Source: Variimorphobacter saccharofermentans
GTDB lineage: Bacteria; Bacillota; Clostridia; Lachnospirales; Lachnospiraceae
NCBI RefSeq assembly: GCF_014174405.1
Contig: NZ_JACEGA010000001.1
Span: forward strand, 1,386,001 to 1,450,000
Length of the DNA: 64,000 nt
Direction of reading: 5' to 3'
The position numbers and the translations under genes are program-made. The notes under the pieces are model-generated. The model saw nothing but the letters and a program-made list of their open reading frames with translations. It searched no databases and was not told the origin of the DNA. Shown here piece by piece: positions 26,509 through 36,091 of this stretch (its first letter is position 1; the number at the start of each line of letters is the position of its first letter).

Positions 26509-26608
26509 CAAGCAAGTACCATATAAAATAGTAGCAATATTTATCAAAAATGCTTTTTTTGAATTGCTTTTATTGTAATTAACAGATATAATAATCATAT
26601 AGAAAAAG

Positions 26609-26641
26609 CTCCTCATCTACTAGTGGTGGGGAGGTTTTTTT
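26609..26641 (+). terminator. Terminator between the GH8 and MFS genes
   Basis: CTCCTCATC (26609-26617) pairs with GGTGGGGAG with two G-T pairs, followed by GTTTTTTT. It lies only about 25 bases before the MFS start codon, so it may attenuate read-through from the GH8 gene. Confidence 0.75.
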
Positions 26642-26666
26642 ACATAAGAGAAAGGACAATAATAAG

Positions 26667-27944
26667 ATGAAAAAGACTCGAAATATATTACGTAATCATC
26701 AATTATTACGCACTCTTTTTGAATTACGAGGTAATCCACGGGCGTGTATATATACGGAACCAATGTGGGGACTCTCCATGAATTTGTGTCTGCCCTATGC
26801 CTCCGTATATATGCTGGCATTAGGCATGAGTGATGTTAAGGTGGGAATCATATCTTCGATTTATATGTTTTCACAGATGATATGCGCATTTCTATCAGGC
26901 GCCATAGTTGATAGACTGGGAAGAAGAAAGAGTACCATGATATTCGACTTCCTGGCCTGGAGTATTCCCTGCTTAATATGGGCATCAAGCCAGGGCTTTT
27001 GGTTCTTTGTCGTGGCAGCATTACTGAATGGTACAATGAAGATCACTACGGTATCCTGGGACTGTCTTCTTGTGGAGGACGCTCCGAAGGATAAAATAAC
27101 GCATATTTATTCCTGGGTAATAATAGCTGGTAATCTTTCGGCACTTTTTGCTCCGATTTCCTCCGTACTTGTATCACAGCTCACACTGGTACCGGCAATA
27201 CGAATACTTTATATTAATGCGTTTGTCGTTATGACAGCAAAGCTATTAATTCTATATAGATTCTCAACAGAAACAGCCGTAGGAAAAATACGTTGTGAAG
27301 AAACGAAGGGTCTGTCCTGGAGAGAAATGTTGTCCGGATATAAGGGAGCTTTACATAAAATAGTTACCTCACGTGGTACAAAGTTTGCTATCGTAATTAG
27401 TATCCTGGTGGAAATCGTAGCGATGCTTGGTATGACCTTCTGGCAGATTATTGCATCCCGCCGTATTGGTATTCCGGATACCCTGTTACCTGTGTTCCCC
27501 ATGGCAAGAAGCATACTTTCCATATTTCTTTTCTTTACAATCATAGCGCGTATTAATCAAGCAAAGCTGAAATGGCCTCTGTATGGAGGTTTCATAAGCT
27601 CCATTATTGGTTGTGTATTACTGATCTCTATAACAGAGACCAGCGTACTAGGTTATGTTATATTATCGATTTCATTGGTTTTTGAAGCACTTGGTGTGGC
27701 TGTTTTAAGTACACTTCGAGAGTCCTTGGTTGCTATTCATGTTGATCCAGCTCAGCGTTCCGGAATAATGGCGTTGCTACAGACCACCGTTATGCTAGTA
27801 AGTGTGCCGTTTGGATACATAGGTGGACTGCTCAGTGATATCTCAAGAATATTACCCTTTGTTCTGAGTATTGTATTGTTATTATTAGGTATCCTGGCAA
27901 CTGCTATATTTTATCGGAAGGCACCTGAACAGGAAGCTCAGTAA
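26667..27944 (+). CDS. Major facilitator superfamily transporter
   Basis: A 425-residue integral membrane protein with about twelve hydrophobic segments. The MFS signature loop between helices 2 and 3 is GAIVDRLGRRKSTM. A basic N-terminal cytoplasmic stretch of about 25 residues precedes the first helix. Substrate cannot be read from sequence; its position between GH8 and GH3 genes suggests sugar or oligosaccharide transport, possibly export of surplus sugar. AAAGGA precedes the ATG. Confidence 0.85.
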   Translation: MKKTRNILRNHQLLRTLFELRGNPRACIYTEPMWGLSMNLCLPYASVYMLALGMSDVKVGIISSIYMFSQMICAFLSGAIVDRLGRRKSTMIFDFLAWSIPCLIWASSQGFWFFVVAALLNGTMKITTVSWDCLLVEDAPKDKITHIYSWVIIAGNLSALFAPISSVLVSQLTLVPAIRILYINAFVVMTAKLLILYRFSTETAVGKIRCEETKGLSWREMLSGYKGALHKIVTSRGTKFAIVISILVEIVAMLGMTFWQIIASRRIGIPDTLLPVFPMARSILSIFLFFTIIARINQAKLKWPLYGGFISSIIGCVLLISITETSVLGYVILSISLVFEALGVAVLSTLRESLVAIHVDPAQRSGIMALLQTTVMLVSVPFGYIGGLLSDISRILPFVLSIVLLLLGILATAIFYRKAPEQEAQ

Positions 27945-28170
27945 ATTAATATTATAATTTATTGGATATCTTAATAATATCGTGCTTTCGGTTTTGAAGG
28001 ATTATATTGATAGCGTTGGGGAGATGCTATGAAAGTATTGTTCAGATTGCTATTTCATCTCGATTCTGCTATGATTTATATAGACGTTTTTAGTGAAAAC
28101 GATGAGATTTCTATAAAGATACAGCAGCACTTAGTAAGCTGATAAATTATATAATTATAAGGAGGTTTAT

Positions 28171-30444
28171 ATGAAAACAGAAGATATCAAAGCATTAATT
28201 TCAAGAATGACTTTGGAAGAAAAGGCAGGGATGTGTTCAGGCGCTGATTTCTGGCGTACGAAAGCGGTTGAACGGCTTGGAATACCATCTGTAATGGTTT
28301 CTGATGGCCCTCATGGACTCAGAAAGCAGTCTGATAAAGCGGACCATTTGGGTGTCAATGATAGTATTGAGGCAGTATGCTTCCCGGCTGGTTGTGGTAC
28401 AGCAGCTTCCTTTAATCGGGATCTGATTACTATGATGGGAGAAACTCTGGGAAATGAGTGTCAGGCAGAAGGAGTAAGTGTAATCTTAGGACCAGCTACC
28501 AATATTAAGCGTTCACCGCTTTGTGGTAGAAATTTTGAATATTATTCAGAAGATCCGTACCTTGCAACGGAAATTGCAGGAGCTCTGATAAAGGGAGTAC
28601 AGAGTAAGAATGTCGGAACAAGTATCAAGCACTATCTGGCCAACAATCAGGAGACAAGAAGAATGAGCTCTTCCTCCGAGGTGGATGAAAGAACCCTGAG
28701 AGAGATTTATCTTGCAGCCTTTGAGGGAGCTATTAAGAAAGAAAAGCCCTGGACTGTAATGTGTTCCTATAACAGAATTAATGGCGTTTACGTAGGGGAG
28801 AATAAGGAATATCTGACTAAGATCCTACGAGAGGAATGGGGCTTCGATGGATATGTAGTCAGTGACTGGGGAGCAGTCAGTGACAGAGTGAAGAATCTGG
28901 AAGCCGGTCTGGATCTGGAGATGCCATCTTCCCATGGCATGAATGACAAGCTTATAGTAGAAGCAGTAAAGAATGGCACTTTATCGGAAGAAGTAGTAGA
29001 CCAAGCCTGTGAAAGAATTCTTAACATTATTTATCGTTTTGTTGAAAACAGAGATCCCAATGCAGTCTTTGATCTTGATAAAGATCATGAAATAGCTAGA
29101 AAGATAGCGGAAGAGACGATTGTATTATTGAAAAATGATGGAATACTACCACTAAATGAAGAAGATGAGATAGCATTTATTGGTAAGTATGCGAAGAAGC
29201 CAAGATATCAGGGCGGTGGAAGCTCACATATCAACAGTCATAAGGTGACCTCTGTCTGGGATATGGTATCGCACAAGAAGAATATCACCTTTGCACAGGG
29301 CTTTAATGATGATACGGATGAAATAGATGAGACATTGATAAAGGAAGCAATAGAGGCAGCGAAGAAAGCAAAAGTTGCTGTTATCTTTGCCGGATTACCG
29401 GATGCTTTCGAATCAGAGGGCTTTGATCGAAGCCATATGCGTATGCCGAATTGCCAGAATGAATTAATAAGAAGAGTTGCAGAGGCACAGCCTAATACGG
29501 TAGTTGTGCTGCATAACGGATCTCCTGTCGAGATGCCTTGGGTAAATGATGTAAAAGGTATTGTTGAGGCTTATCTGGGAGGACAGGCTGTCGGAGGAGC
29601 ATGTACAGATATACTCTTTGGTAAAGTGAACCCTAGTGCAAAGCTTCCAGAAAGCTTCCCAATTAAACTAGAGGACAATCCATCCTATCTTTTCTATATT
29701 GGTGAGAAGGATAAAGTAGAATATAGAGAGGGTATTTTTGTTGGCTATCGCTATTATGATAAGAAGAAGATGGAGGTGTTATTCCCCTTCGGACATGGCC
29801 TTAGCTATACTACCTTTGCATACTCCAATATACAGGTAGATAAATCCTCCATAACGGATCAGGATACTGTAACCGTGTCAGTTGATGTTACCAATACTGG
29901 TAACAGAGAAGGTAAGGAAGTTGTTCAGCTTTATGTTAGAGATGTGGAAAGCACAGTAATTCGTCCTGAGAAGGAGTTAAAGGGCTTCGATAAAGTAGAA
30001 CTGCGGCCGGGAGAGACGAAGAAGGTATGCTTCAAGCTTGATAAAAGAGCTTTTGCTTATTGGAATACGGAGATTCATGACTGGCATGTGGAAACCGGTG
30101 AATTTGAGATTCTGATAGGTGGTTCCTCGAAGGATCTTCCATGTTCAAAAACGATATCTGTTCAGAGTACGGTAAAGCTTCCGGTGACATATACAATGAA
30201 TACTACGATTGGTGATATAATGGAAGATGAGTATGCGAAGCAGTATATTGGTGAGCTGATGAAAGGAAGTATGTTGACATTAGGTGACACAGAGCAGGAT
30301 TCTGAGGAGGAAGGTGCTGTATCAAAGGAGATGACGATGGCAATGATTAAATATTCTCCTATTCGAGGAATCCTCAGCTTTGGTACAGGTGAGATAAGCA
30401 TAGAGGAGCTTCATAGCATCATTGATAAATTGAATAAACGTTAA
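28171..30444 (+). CDS. GH3 beta-glycosidase (beta-glucosidase/beta-xylosidase)
   Basis: A 757-residue intracellular exo-glycosidase. GH3 N-terminal barrel with substrate-binding KHYLANNQE and nucleophile Asp232 (GYVVSDWGA); GH3 C-terminal domain (GGGSSHINSH, IVEAYLGGQAVGGACTDILFG); and a fibronectin-III-like domain (VTVSVDVTNTGNREGKEVVQLYV). The last ~80 residues are an extra tail without known domain. No signal peptide. AGGAGG precedes the ATG. Substrate specificity between glucosides and xylosides cannot be decided here; the neighbouring Rex enzyme favours xylo-oligosaccharides. Confidence 0.93.
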   Translation: MKTEDIKALISRMTLEEKAGMCSGADFWRTKAVERLGIPSVMVSDGPHGLRKQSDKADHLGVNDSIEAVCFPAGCGTAASFNRDLITMMGETLGNECQAEGVSVILGPATNIKRSPLCGRNFEYYSEDPYLATEIAGALIKGVQSKNVGTSIKHYLANNQETRRMSSSSEVDERTLREIYLAAFEGAIKKEKPWTVMCSYNRINGVYVGENKEYLTKILREEWGFDGYVVSDWGAVSDRVKNLEAGLDLEMPSSHGMNDKLIVEAVKNGTLSEEVVDQACERILNIIYRFVENRDPNAVFDLDKDHEIARKIAEETIVLLKNDGILPLNEEDEIAFIGKYAKKPRYQGGGSSHINSHKVTSVWDMVSHKKNITFAQGFNDDTDEIDETLIKEAIEAAKKAKVAVIFAGLPDAFESEGFDRSHMRMPNCQNELIRRVAEAQPNTVVVLHNGSPVEMPWVNDVKGIVEAYLGGQAVGGACTDILFGKVNPSAKLPESFPIKLEDNPSYLFYIGEKDKVEYREGIFVGYRYYDKKKMEVLFPFGHGLSYTTFAYSNIQVDKSSITDQDTVTVSVDVTNTGNREGKEVVQLYVRDVESTVIRPEKELKGFDKVELRPGETKKVCFKLDKRAFAYWNTEIHDWHVETGEFEILIGGSSKDLPCSKTISVQSTVKLPVTYTMNTTIGDIMEDEYAKQYIGELMKGSMLTLGDTEQDSEEEGAVSKEMTMAMIKYSPIRGILSFGTGEISIEELHSIIDKLNKR

Positions 30445-30512
30445 AAGGATCAATACGGGTGAAGCTGCCTTGAAGCTTATACCTGAGTGATGGAACTACA
30501 GAGATTAATTAG

Positions 30513-30569
30513 CGCCGTTCTATTCCTATTATACTATATGATTTTGTAGTGTAAGAGAATAAGACGGCG
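30513..30569 (+). promoter_or_regulatory. Long imperfect hairpin upstream of the second MFS gene
   Basis: Nested arms CGCCGT / ACGGCG (30513-30518, 30564-30569), TATTC / GAATA and TTATACTA / TAGTGTAA enclose a ~10-base loop. No T-tract follows. It ends 24 bases before the MFS start and could be a structured leader or a palindromic operator. Confidence 0.5.
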
Positions 30570-30593
30570 TTATACATTAAGGAGTAGAACAGA

Positions 30594-31784
30594 ATGACAT
30601 TTACTTTTAGACATACAAAATACGCAAGTTATCTTGGGCTTTTTACGCAGGCAATAGTTAATAATCTGGCACCATTATTATTTGTGACTTTCCAGAGGCA
30701 ATTCGAGATTTCCTTGGATCGTATTAGTCTCTTGATCGTAATGAATTTTGGTGTTCAGATATTGACGGATTTTCTGTCAGCAAAGTACGTTGATAAAATA
30801 GGTTATCGTACCGCAATGATGATAGCTAATATATGTTGCTTTATTGGTTTAATGGGATTGGGGATTTTCCCCATGGTGTTCCCGGATCCATGGCTCGGTT
30901 TGGCAACATCAGTTGTAATCAACGCTGTCGGGGGTGGAATTATTGAGGTTGTAGTCAGCCCAGTTGTTGAAGCGTTACCCGGAGATGAGAAAGAATCTGC
31001 CATGAGTATGCTACACTCCTTCTATTGCTGGGGACAGGTTAGTGTGGTTCTTCTATCGACTCTTTATTTTAACACAATCGGTATAAACCATTGGAAATAT
31101 ATCGCTATGATCTGGTCGTTAATACCACTGGCGAATGCGTTTTTGTTTATGAAAGTACCTCTGCGGCCATTAGTGGAGGAACATGAGAGGGTACCCCTTC
31201 GTAAGCTGTTTACCGTTAAGGTTTTCTGGTTATTATTCATACTGATGATATGCTCAGGAGCATCGGAACTGGCCATGTCTCAGTGGGCTTCTTTATTTGC
31301 GGAAGAGGGCCTGAGGGTGTCGAAGACATTCGGAGATTTATTAGGTCCTTGCTTTTTTGCTGTATTAATGGGAATTGCAAGAACGATTTATGGTTTTTAC
31401 GGTTCTAAAATGGATTTAAAGAAAACGATAGCAGGAAGCAGTATCCTGTGTATGATATGTTATCTGGTGGCGGTGTTTTCTCCCAGCCCTGTTCTTTCTT
31501 TATTAGGTTGTGCCGTTTGTGGCTTTTCCGTCGGAATTATGTGGCCAGGAGTCTTCAGTCTGTCTTCGAAAACATATCCACAGGGGGGAACTGCTATGTT
31601 TGCAATTCTGGCGCTTGGAGGAGATGCTGGTTGTACCATAGGCCCAGGTATCGTAGGATTAGTAGCCAATATCACGAATAATCTTCACTATGGTCTCCTT
31701 ACAGCAACGATATTCCCTACCTTACTCGTAATCTGTATGCTGCGTTTCTTAATTAGGAGCAGGTCACATAATAGTTCAGTATAA
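30594..31784 (+). CDS. Major facilitator superfamily transporter (FucP/sugar-type likely)
   Basis: A 396-residue, roughly twelve-helix membrane protein. The helix 2-3 loop reads AKYVDKIGYRTAM, and the C-terminal half has GVFSLSSKTYPQGGTAMFAILALGGDAGCTIGP, similar to the YPQ/GG segments of FucP-like sugar transporters. It follows the GH3 gene after 149 bases. Not closely similar to the MFS gene at 26.7 kb, so the two probably handle different substrates. Substrate by context: plant sugars or oligosaccharides (inference). Confidence 0.85.
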   Translation: MTFTFRHTKYASYLGLFTQAIVNNLAPLLFVTFQRQFEISLDRISLLIVMNFGVQILTDFLSAKYVDKIGYRTAMMIANICCFIGLMGLGIFPMVFPDPWLGLATSVVINAVGGGIIEVVVSPVVEALPGDEKESAMSMLHSFYCWGQVSVVLLSTLYFNTIGINHWKYIAMIWSLIPLANAFLFMKVPLRPLVEEHERVPLRKLFTVKVFWLLFILMICSGASELAMSQWASLFAEEGLRVSKTFGDLLGPCFFAVLMGIARTIYGFYGSKMDLKKTIAGSSILCMICYLVAVFSPSPVLSLLGCAVCGFSVGIMWPGVFSLSSKTYPQGGTAMFAILALGGDAGCTIGPGIVGLVANITNNLHYGLLTATIFPTLLVICMLRFLIRSRSHNSSV

Positions 31785-31934
31785 TTTGTGTTAAACTGTA
31801 TGTGAGTATGAGTTGAATTTACCCATAATGATTTTGCACTTTATCATAATTTTACAGTTTTGACTTATTTTTGCCAATATTAAGAAATATAATAAGGTTT
31901 GGAATATTAAGTAAAAGTAAGGACGGTGATCATT

Positions 31935-33431
31935 ATGTTTGGTTATGAATTAATTCGTGCCAAATCATACAAGGCTATAAAAATCATTCTGATGCTATTT
32001 CTCTTTGTCGCAATCATACGTACTTCAAGTATCGTGTATGCTAAGGAGGAAGCAGTATATAAGGATGACATTTATTGCTATCAGATAACAAATGAAACCA
32101 AGAAAGAAGTAACGCTTATTGGAGTTGAGCTACAGAATGAACAGAAGGAATTAAGTATTCCCGGGAAAGTAACTATTAATGGTGTAGAATATACCGTTCG
32201 TAATGTGGATATTAACTTTAGGTACTATACTAATGCAGATTATAAGGATAACTATCGAAAGGTAACAAAACTAAATGTTGAGGAAACCTTCTCCGGAATC
32301 ATTTCATCACCGGTCTATGTATTCCCTAATGTAACCTGTATAGAATTCTTTGGGAAGACGATATTGCCTGAAAAAGTGGATGTTGAGATAGTAAACAATG
32401 ATACAAATCTTGACGTTCTGTATCTTGTTCCATCAGGAATGGAGAAAGAGTATGAGAAAGTAATTCATCAGGTCATGAATTATTCGGTTTACTCAGATAT
32501 ATATGAACATAACATTCCGATGACACCAACTATAGCCACTTCTCTTAATGATAATATGGAGTACGGATGTTTTCAGAAGGATGGTTTTATATATCAGGTA
32601 ACAAAGCCTGCTGGTGAAGGTGTTGGTGAGGTACAGCTGATAGGTATTACGAACATGCTTTATGTTTCCTATGTTTCCTTACCTGATACGGTAACAAACA
32701 ACGGATACACCTACAGATTGACAAAGCTATGCAAGTTTGGTTTGGTAGGATGCAAAGCAACCGTAGTCATTGTACCGAACAGTGTTACCAAGATGGAATC
32801 CGATGTGTTTGGAATTGATGTGGAATTATTATTTCTATCAAAGAACTGTAAGGTTATTCCAAGCAGATTAATTACAGATGAGAATTATGAGAGTAGACTT
32901 CGTTTTGTGTACGTTCCGGAAGGGGTTACTACATTATCGGAGGATGCATTCAATTTTACAAACCTGAATAAATCAAGTATTATATTACCAACTTCATTAA
33001 AATCCATAGGAAAAAGATCAGTATATGGATGTAAGCTGGTTACATTCTTAAATAAGAAACCAATCGCTAATATTGCCTCAGCAGTTAAGAATGGCACAAC
33101 CGTTAAAGTGAATCAAACGGCAATCAAAAAATATAAGTCCATTCTAGGAACGAAGATTTCGGTTGTAGCAGCTAAGAATATTACTAAATCGACAAAGCTT
33201 AGCATAAATACGACTAGTCTAAAAATGAAGGTATCACAGAAGAAAACATTAAAGGGAAGCCTTACGAAAGGGTCCAACGAAACGATTTACTGGCTTTCTT
33301 CCGACAATGATATCCTTGAGGTATCTGATAAAGGTGTCATTAAGACAAAAAGTAAGGGTACCGCATATGTCGTTGCATATACAAGAACCTCAGGACTTCG
33401 TAAAGTGGTTAAGGTAACAGTTACGAACTAA
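31935..33431 (+). CDS. BspA-like leucine-rich-repeat surface protein with Big_2 domain
   Basis: A 498-residue exported protein. Signal peptide or anchor (IILMLFLFVAIIRTSSIVYA), then a region with BspA/LRR_5-type repeats (YTVRNVDINF; TYRLTKLCKFGLVGC; YVPEGVTTLSEDAFNFTNL; ILPTSLKSIGKRSVYGC), a Lys-rich stretch, and a C-terminal bacterial Ig-like group 2 domain (KLSINTTSLKMKVSQKKTL; IYWLSSDNDILEVSDKGVI). Likely surface binding role; ligand unknown. ATG at 31935 gives an 11-base spacing to AAGGA; GTG at 31926 is too close to it. Single gene with its own terminator. Confidence 0.8.
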   Translation: MFGYELIRAKSYKAIKIILMLFLFVAIIRTSSIVYAKEEAVYKDDIYCYQITNETKKEVTLIGVELQNEQKELSIPGKVTINGVEYTVRNVDINFRYYTNADYKDNYRKVTKLNVEETFSGIISSPVYVFPNVTCIEFFGKTILPEKVDVEIVNNDTNLDVLYLVPSGMEKEYEKVIHQVMNYSVYSDIYEHNIPMTPTIATSLNDNMEYGCFQKDGFIYQVTKPAGEGVGEVQLIGITNMLYVSYVSLPDTVTNNGYTYRLTKLCKFGLVGCKATVVIVPNSVTKMESDVFGIDVELLFLSKNCKVIPSRLITDENYESRLRFVYVPEGVTTLSEDAFNFTNLNKSSIILPTSLKSIGKRSVYGCKLVTFLNKKPIANIASAVKNGTTVKVNQTAIKKYKSILGTKISVVAAKNITKSTKLSINTTSLKMKVSQKKTLKGSLTKGSNETIYWLSSDNDILEVSDKGVIKTKSKGTAYVVAYTRTSGLRKVVKVTVTN

Positions 33432-33444
33432 AAGCTTATTATAG

Positions 33445-33490
33445 GACATTCTACTGGGATGAATATAATCCTTGTAGAATGTCTTTTTTA
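33445..33490 (+). terminator. Terminator after the BspA-like gene
   Basis: GACATTCTAC (33445-33454) / GTAGAATGTC (33474-33483), followed by TTTTTTATC. Confidence 0.92.
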
Positions 33491-33560
33491 TCGTATATGA
33501 TTTAGGTAACAAAAGTCAATAAAACACCTATACAATATAGAGTACTTTATATTACCAATC

Positions 33561-33589
33561 TTGACATTATATAGAATGTTATATATAAT
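33561..33589 (+). promoter_or_regulatory. Perfect-consensus sigma-A promoter
   Basis: TTGACA (33561-33566), 17-base spacer, TATAAT (33584-33589). Transcription would start near 33596, about 197 bases before the amino-acid-binding protein gene. Confidence 0.88.
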
Positions 33590-33601
33590 ATAGCCTATGA
33601 T

Positions 33602-33658
33602 TTGAGCGAAAGACTAAATGCCAAAGTGTATATATTAAGGCCTTAGCTCAATTTTTTT
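33602..33658 (+). terminator. Leader terminator (attenuator or end of a ~60-nt RNA)
   Basis: TTGAG (33602-33606) pairs with CTCAA (33647-33651), then CTAA / TTAG and GCC / GGC continue the stem after a 7-base bulge; seven T residues follow. It lies almost at the start of the transcript from the consensus promoter, upstream of the ABC genes. Confidence 0.7.
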
Positions 33659-33792
33659 AAATTTAATATCAGGAATATGTGAGAAGTCTAAGATTCCACA
33701 CGGATGTTTGCTTTGTATAATTTATGATAACTTATGTCTTATTAGTTAATAGGAGAGTAAGCACCTATTCCTAGAAAAGGGAGGATGAATTT

Positions 33793-34572
33793 ATGAAAAA
33801 GTTATTTGCTGTATTATGTACTGTACTTTTAGCTAGTGCGCTGTTGACTGGTTGTGGCACGAAAGATAAGAAAGATACCAACAAAGCGGCTAGCGATAAG
33901 AAGTGGATTGTAGCTACAGATACTGTGTTTAAGCCATTTGAGTATACGAATGAGAATAATGATTTTGTAGGTATTGATGTGGATTTACTGGCTGCAATCG
34001 CAGAGGATCAGGGCTTCCAGTATGAGTTACAAAGCCTTGGATGGGATGCTGCAGTGGCAGCTGTTCAGGCAGGTCAGGCTGATGCTATTATGGCAGGCGC
34101 AACAATCAAGCAGGAACGTATCGATTCTGGCTGGATTTTCTCAGATGGATATTTTGATGCAACACAGACCTTTGTTGTAGCTGCTGATAGTGATATAACT
34201 AGCTTTGAGGATTTAAGAGGTAAAAACGTTGCAGTAAAGAATGCAACAGCTGGAGCGGACTTTGCAAACAGCCTGAAAGATGAATATGGATTCACAGTTA
34301 CCGTATTTGAAGATTCCCCTACAATGTACCAGGATGTAATTCTTGGAAATAGTGCTGCATGTGTGGAAGATACTCCAATCATGGCCGCTTCCATTAAGGA
34401 AGGAGACCTTAAGCTGAAAATACCGGAGGGCATGGAAAGTGAAGGCGCACCTTACGGTTTTGCAATCATGGATAAGGCTGATCAGGAATTACTGGATATG
34501 TTCAATGCAGGTCTTGCTAATATTAAAGCTAACGGAACCTATGATGAGATCCTGAATAAATATTTGAAATAA
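33793..34572 (+). CDS. Polar amino-acid ABC transporter, substrate-binding lipoprotein
   Basis: A 259-residue family 3 solute-binding protein. The lipoprotein signal ends in LLTGC with lipidated Cys21; the mature domain shows WIVATDTVFKPFEYTNENND, VGIDVDLLAAIAED, ADAIMAGATIKQER and the closing NAGLANIKANGTYDEI, typical of glutamine, cystine and other polar amino-acid receptors. Exact ligand cannot be assigned. First gene of a binding protein-permease-ATPase operon; a partial terminator follows, so it can be expressed in excess over the membrane parts. Confidence 0.94.
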   Translation: MKKLFAVLCTVLLASALLTGCGTKDKKDTNKAASDKKWIVATDTVFKPFEYTNENNDFVGIDVDLLAAIAEDQGFQYELQSLGWDAAVAAVQAGQADAIMAGATIKQERIDSGWIFSDGYFDATQTFVVAADSDITSFEDLRGKNVAVKNATAGADFANSLKDEYGFTVTVFEDSPTMYQDVILGNSAACVEDTPIMAASIKEGDLKLKIPEGMESEGAPYGFAIMDKADQELLDMFNAGLANIKANGTYDEILNKYLK

Positions 34573-34591
34573 TAGTGTACTTATTTTATGG

Positions 34592-34628
34592 ACGTGGGAG
34601 ACCTGAATAGGTTGCTCACGTTCTTATT
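34592..34628 (+). terminator. Intra-operon partial terminator
   Basis: ACGTGGGAGACCT / AGGTTGCTCACGT forms an imperfect stem around GAAT, followed by TCTTATTCT. Its position after the binding-protein gene is where such transporters often reduce downstream expression. Confidence 0.55.
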
Positions 34629-34671
34629 CTCAGGCCGTATGAGATACGTAATATGAAGGGGAAGGTAAGCA

Positions 34672-35340
34672 ATGATAACAATAATTCAAACCTATGGTTC
34701 GATGCTTCTGGGAGCATTGGGCAAGACTTTGCTACTCACACTATTATCCTTGTTTTTTGCAATGATAATAGGATTGATTTTTTCATTAATGAATGTTGGG
34801 AAGAATCGGTTCCTGAACTTTATTGGAGTTGTATATGTTGATGGTGTTCGCGGTGTTCCACTTATCGTATTGGCGTATTTTATTTATTTTGGCCTACCGG
34901 CAGGAATAAAGATGCTTGGAGCACAGGATTTTAGATTAACGGCATTACAAGCCGGAACGATAGCTCTTGCCATGAACTGTGGCGCTTATATGGCGGAAAT
35001 AATTCGTGCGGGTATTGAAAGTGTTGATAAGGGACAGATGGAAGCCAGTAGAAGTCTTGGATTGAATTATCGTCTGAGCATGCAGACAATTGTACTACCG
35101 CAAGCGATTCGAACCATGATTCCTTCCATCATCAACCAGTTTATTATTACCTTAAAAGATACCTCCATATTATCTGTTATTGGATTCCCGGAATTAACCA
35201 ATATGGGGAAAACTATTAGTGGTAACACGTTCAAGAGCCTGGAGACCTGGGCAATTGTTGGTGTAATGTATATGGTAGTAATCATAACCTTAAGTAAGGT
35301 TGCGAAAAGGGTTGAAAGGAGGATGAGCCGTGGAAGATAG
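34672..35340 (+). CDS. Polar amino-acid ABC transporter permease
   Basis: HisM/GlnP-type membrane subunit of 222 residues with about five hydrophobic segments. The cytoplasmic EAA loop that contacts the ATPase is [20 protein letters not shown], followed by [15 protein letters not shown]. Overlaps the ATPase gene by 11 bases, indicating translational coupling. Confidence 0.94.
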   Translation: MITIIQTYGSMLLGALGKTLLLTLLSLFFAMIIGLIFSLMNVGKNRFLNFIGVVYVDGVRGVPLIVLAYFIYFGLPAGIKMLGAQDFRLTALQAGTIALAMNCGAYMAEIIRAGIESVDKGQMEASRSLGLNYRLSMQTIVLPQAIRTMIPSIINQFIITLKDTSILSVIGFPELTNMGKTISGNTFKSLETWAIVGVMYMVVIITLSKVAKRVERRMSRGR

Positions 35341-36070
35341 AAAGACTATGATTCATGTAAAGAATTTGAAGAAAAGCTTTGGCTCCCTGGAAGTACTAAA
35401 AGATATTAGTATTGATATTTCCGAAGGCGAAGTAGTAGTATTACTGGGACCTTCCGGAAGCGGTAAATCTACCTTTCTCCGTTGTTTGAATCAATTAGAA
35501 ATGGCTACTAGCGGAACGATTGTAGTTGATGGAAACCATGTCACCAGCAAGCATACCGATATTAATAAGGTACGTGAGAACATCGGCATGGTATTTCAGC
35601 ATTTTAATCTATTTCCACACAAAACCGTTTTGCAGAATATCACTCATGCACCGATTAAGCTTAAGAAAATGACAAAGGACGAGGCAAAAGATAAGGCAAT
35701 GCAATTACTTAGGCGTGTTGGAATGGAGTCGAAAGCGGATGTTTATCCGTCGCAGCTCTCGGGAGGACAAAAGCAGCGTGTGGCAATTGCAAGAGCACTT
35801 GCGATGAATCCGGACGTTATGCTTTTTGATGAACCTACATCTGCCTTGGATCCAGAAATGGTAGGTGAAGTACTTGCGGTCATGCAGGAACTGGTTGCAG
35901 ATGGTATGACGATGGTGGTTGTAACACATGAAATTGGTTTTGCCAGGGAAGTAGCGGATCGGATCGTATTCATGGATGGGGGCTATATCGTCGAGCAGGG
36001 AACGCCAGAAGAAATAATCTTACATCCTAAGGAAGACAGAACAATTGATTTCTTAAATAAGGTTTTATAA
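35330..36070 (+). CDS. Polar amino-acid ABC transporter ATPase (GlnQ type)
   Basis: A 246-residue ATPase. Walker [11 protein letters not shown]-loop [13 protein letters not shown], signature [15 protein letters not shown], Walker [14 protein letters not shown] and switch His (VVTHEIGFA) are all in place. Starts at GTG 35330, with AGGAGG six bases upstream, inside the end of the permease gene. The cytidylate-kinase-like gene follows within 21 bases. Confidence 0.95.
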   Translation: MEDRKTMIHVKNLKKSFGSLEVLKDISIDISEGEVVVLLGPSGSGKSTFLRCLNQLEMATSGTIVVDGNHVTSKHTDINKVRENIGMVFQHFNLFPHKTVLQNITHAPIKLKKMTKDEAKDKAMQLLRRVGMESKADVYPSQLSGGQKQRVAIARALAMNPDVMLFDEPTSALDPEMVGEVLAVMQELVADGMTMVVVTHEIGFAREVADRIVFMDGGYIVEQGTPEEIILHPKEDRTIDFLNKVL

Positions 36071-36091
36071 TCGGCTTTGGAGGGAAGTTCA

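Noticed and set aside
28029..28142. 37-codon ORF with GGGGAG upstream, before the GH3 gene
   Set aside because: Plausible start signal but no recognisable pattern and no further support; too weak to call.
33596..33792. T-box or SAM riboswitch
   Set aside because: Neither the T-box antiterminator core nor an S-box pattern is visible in the leader.
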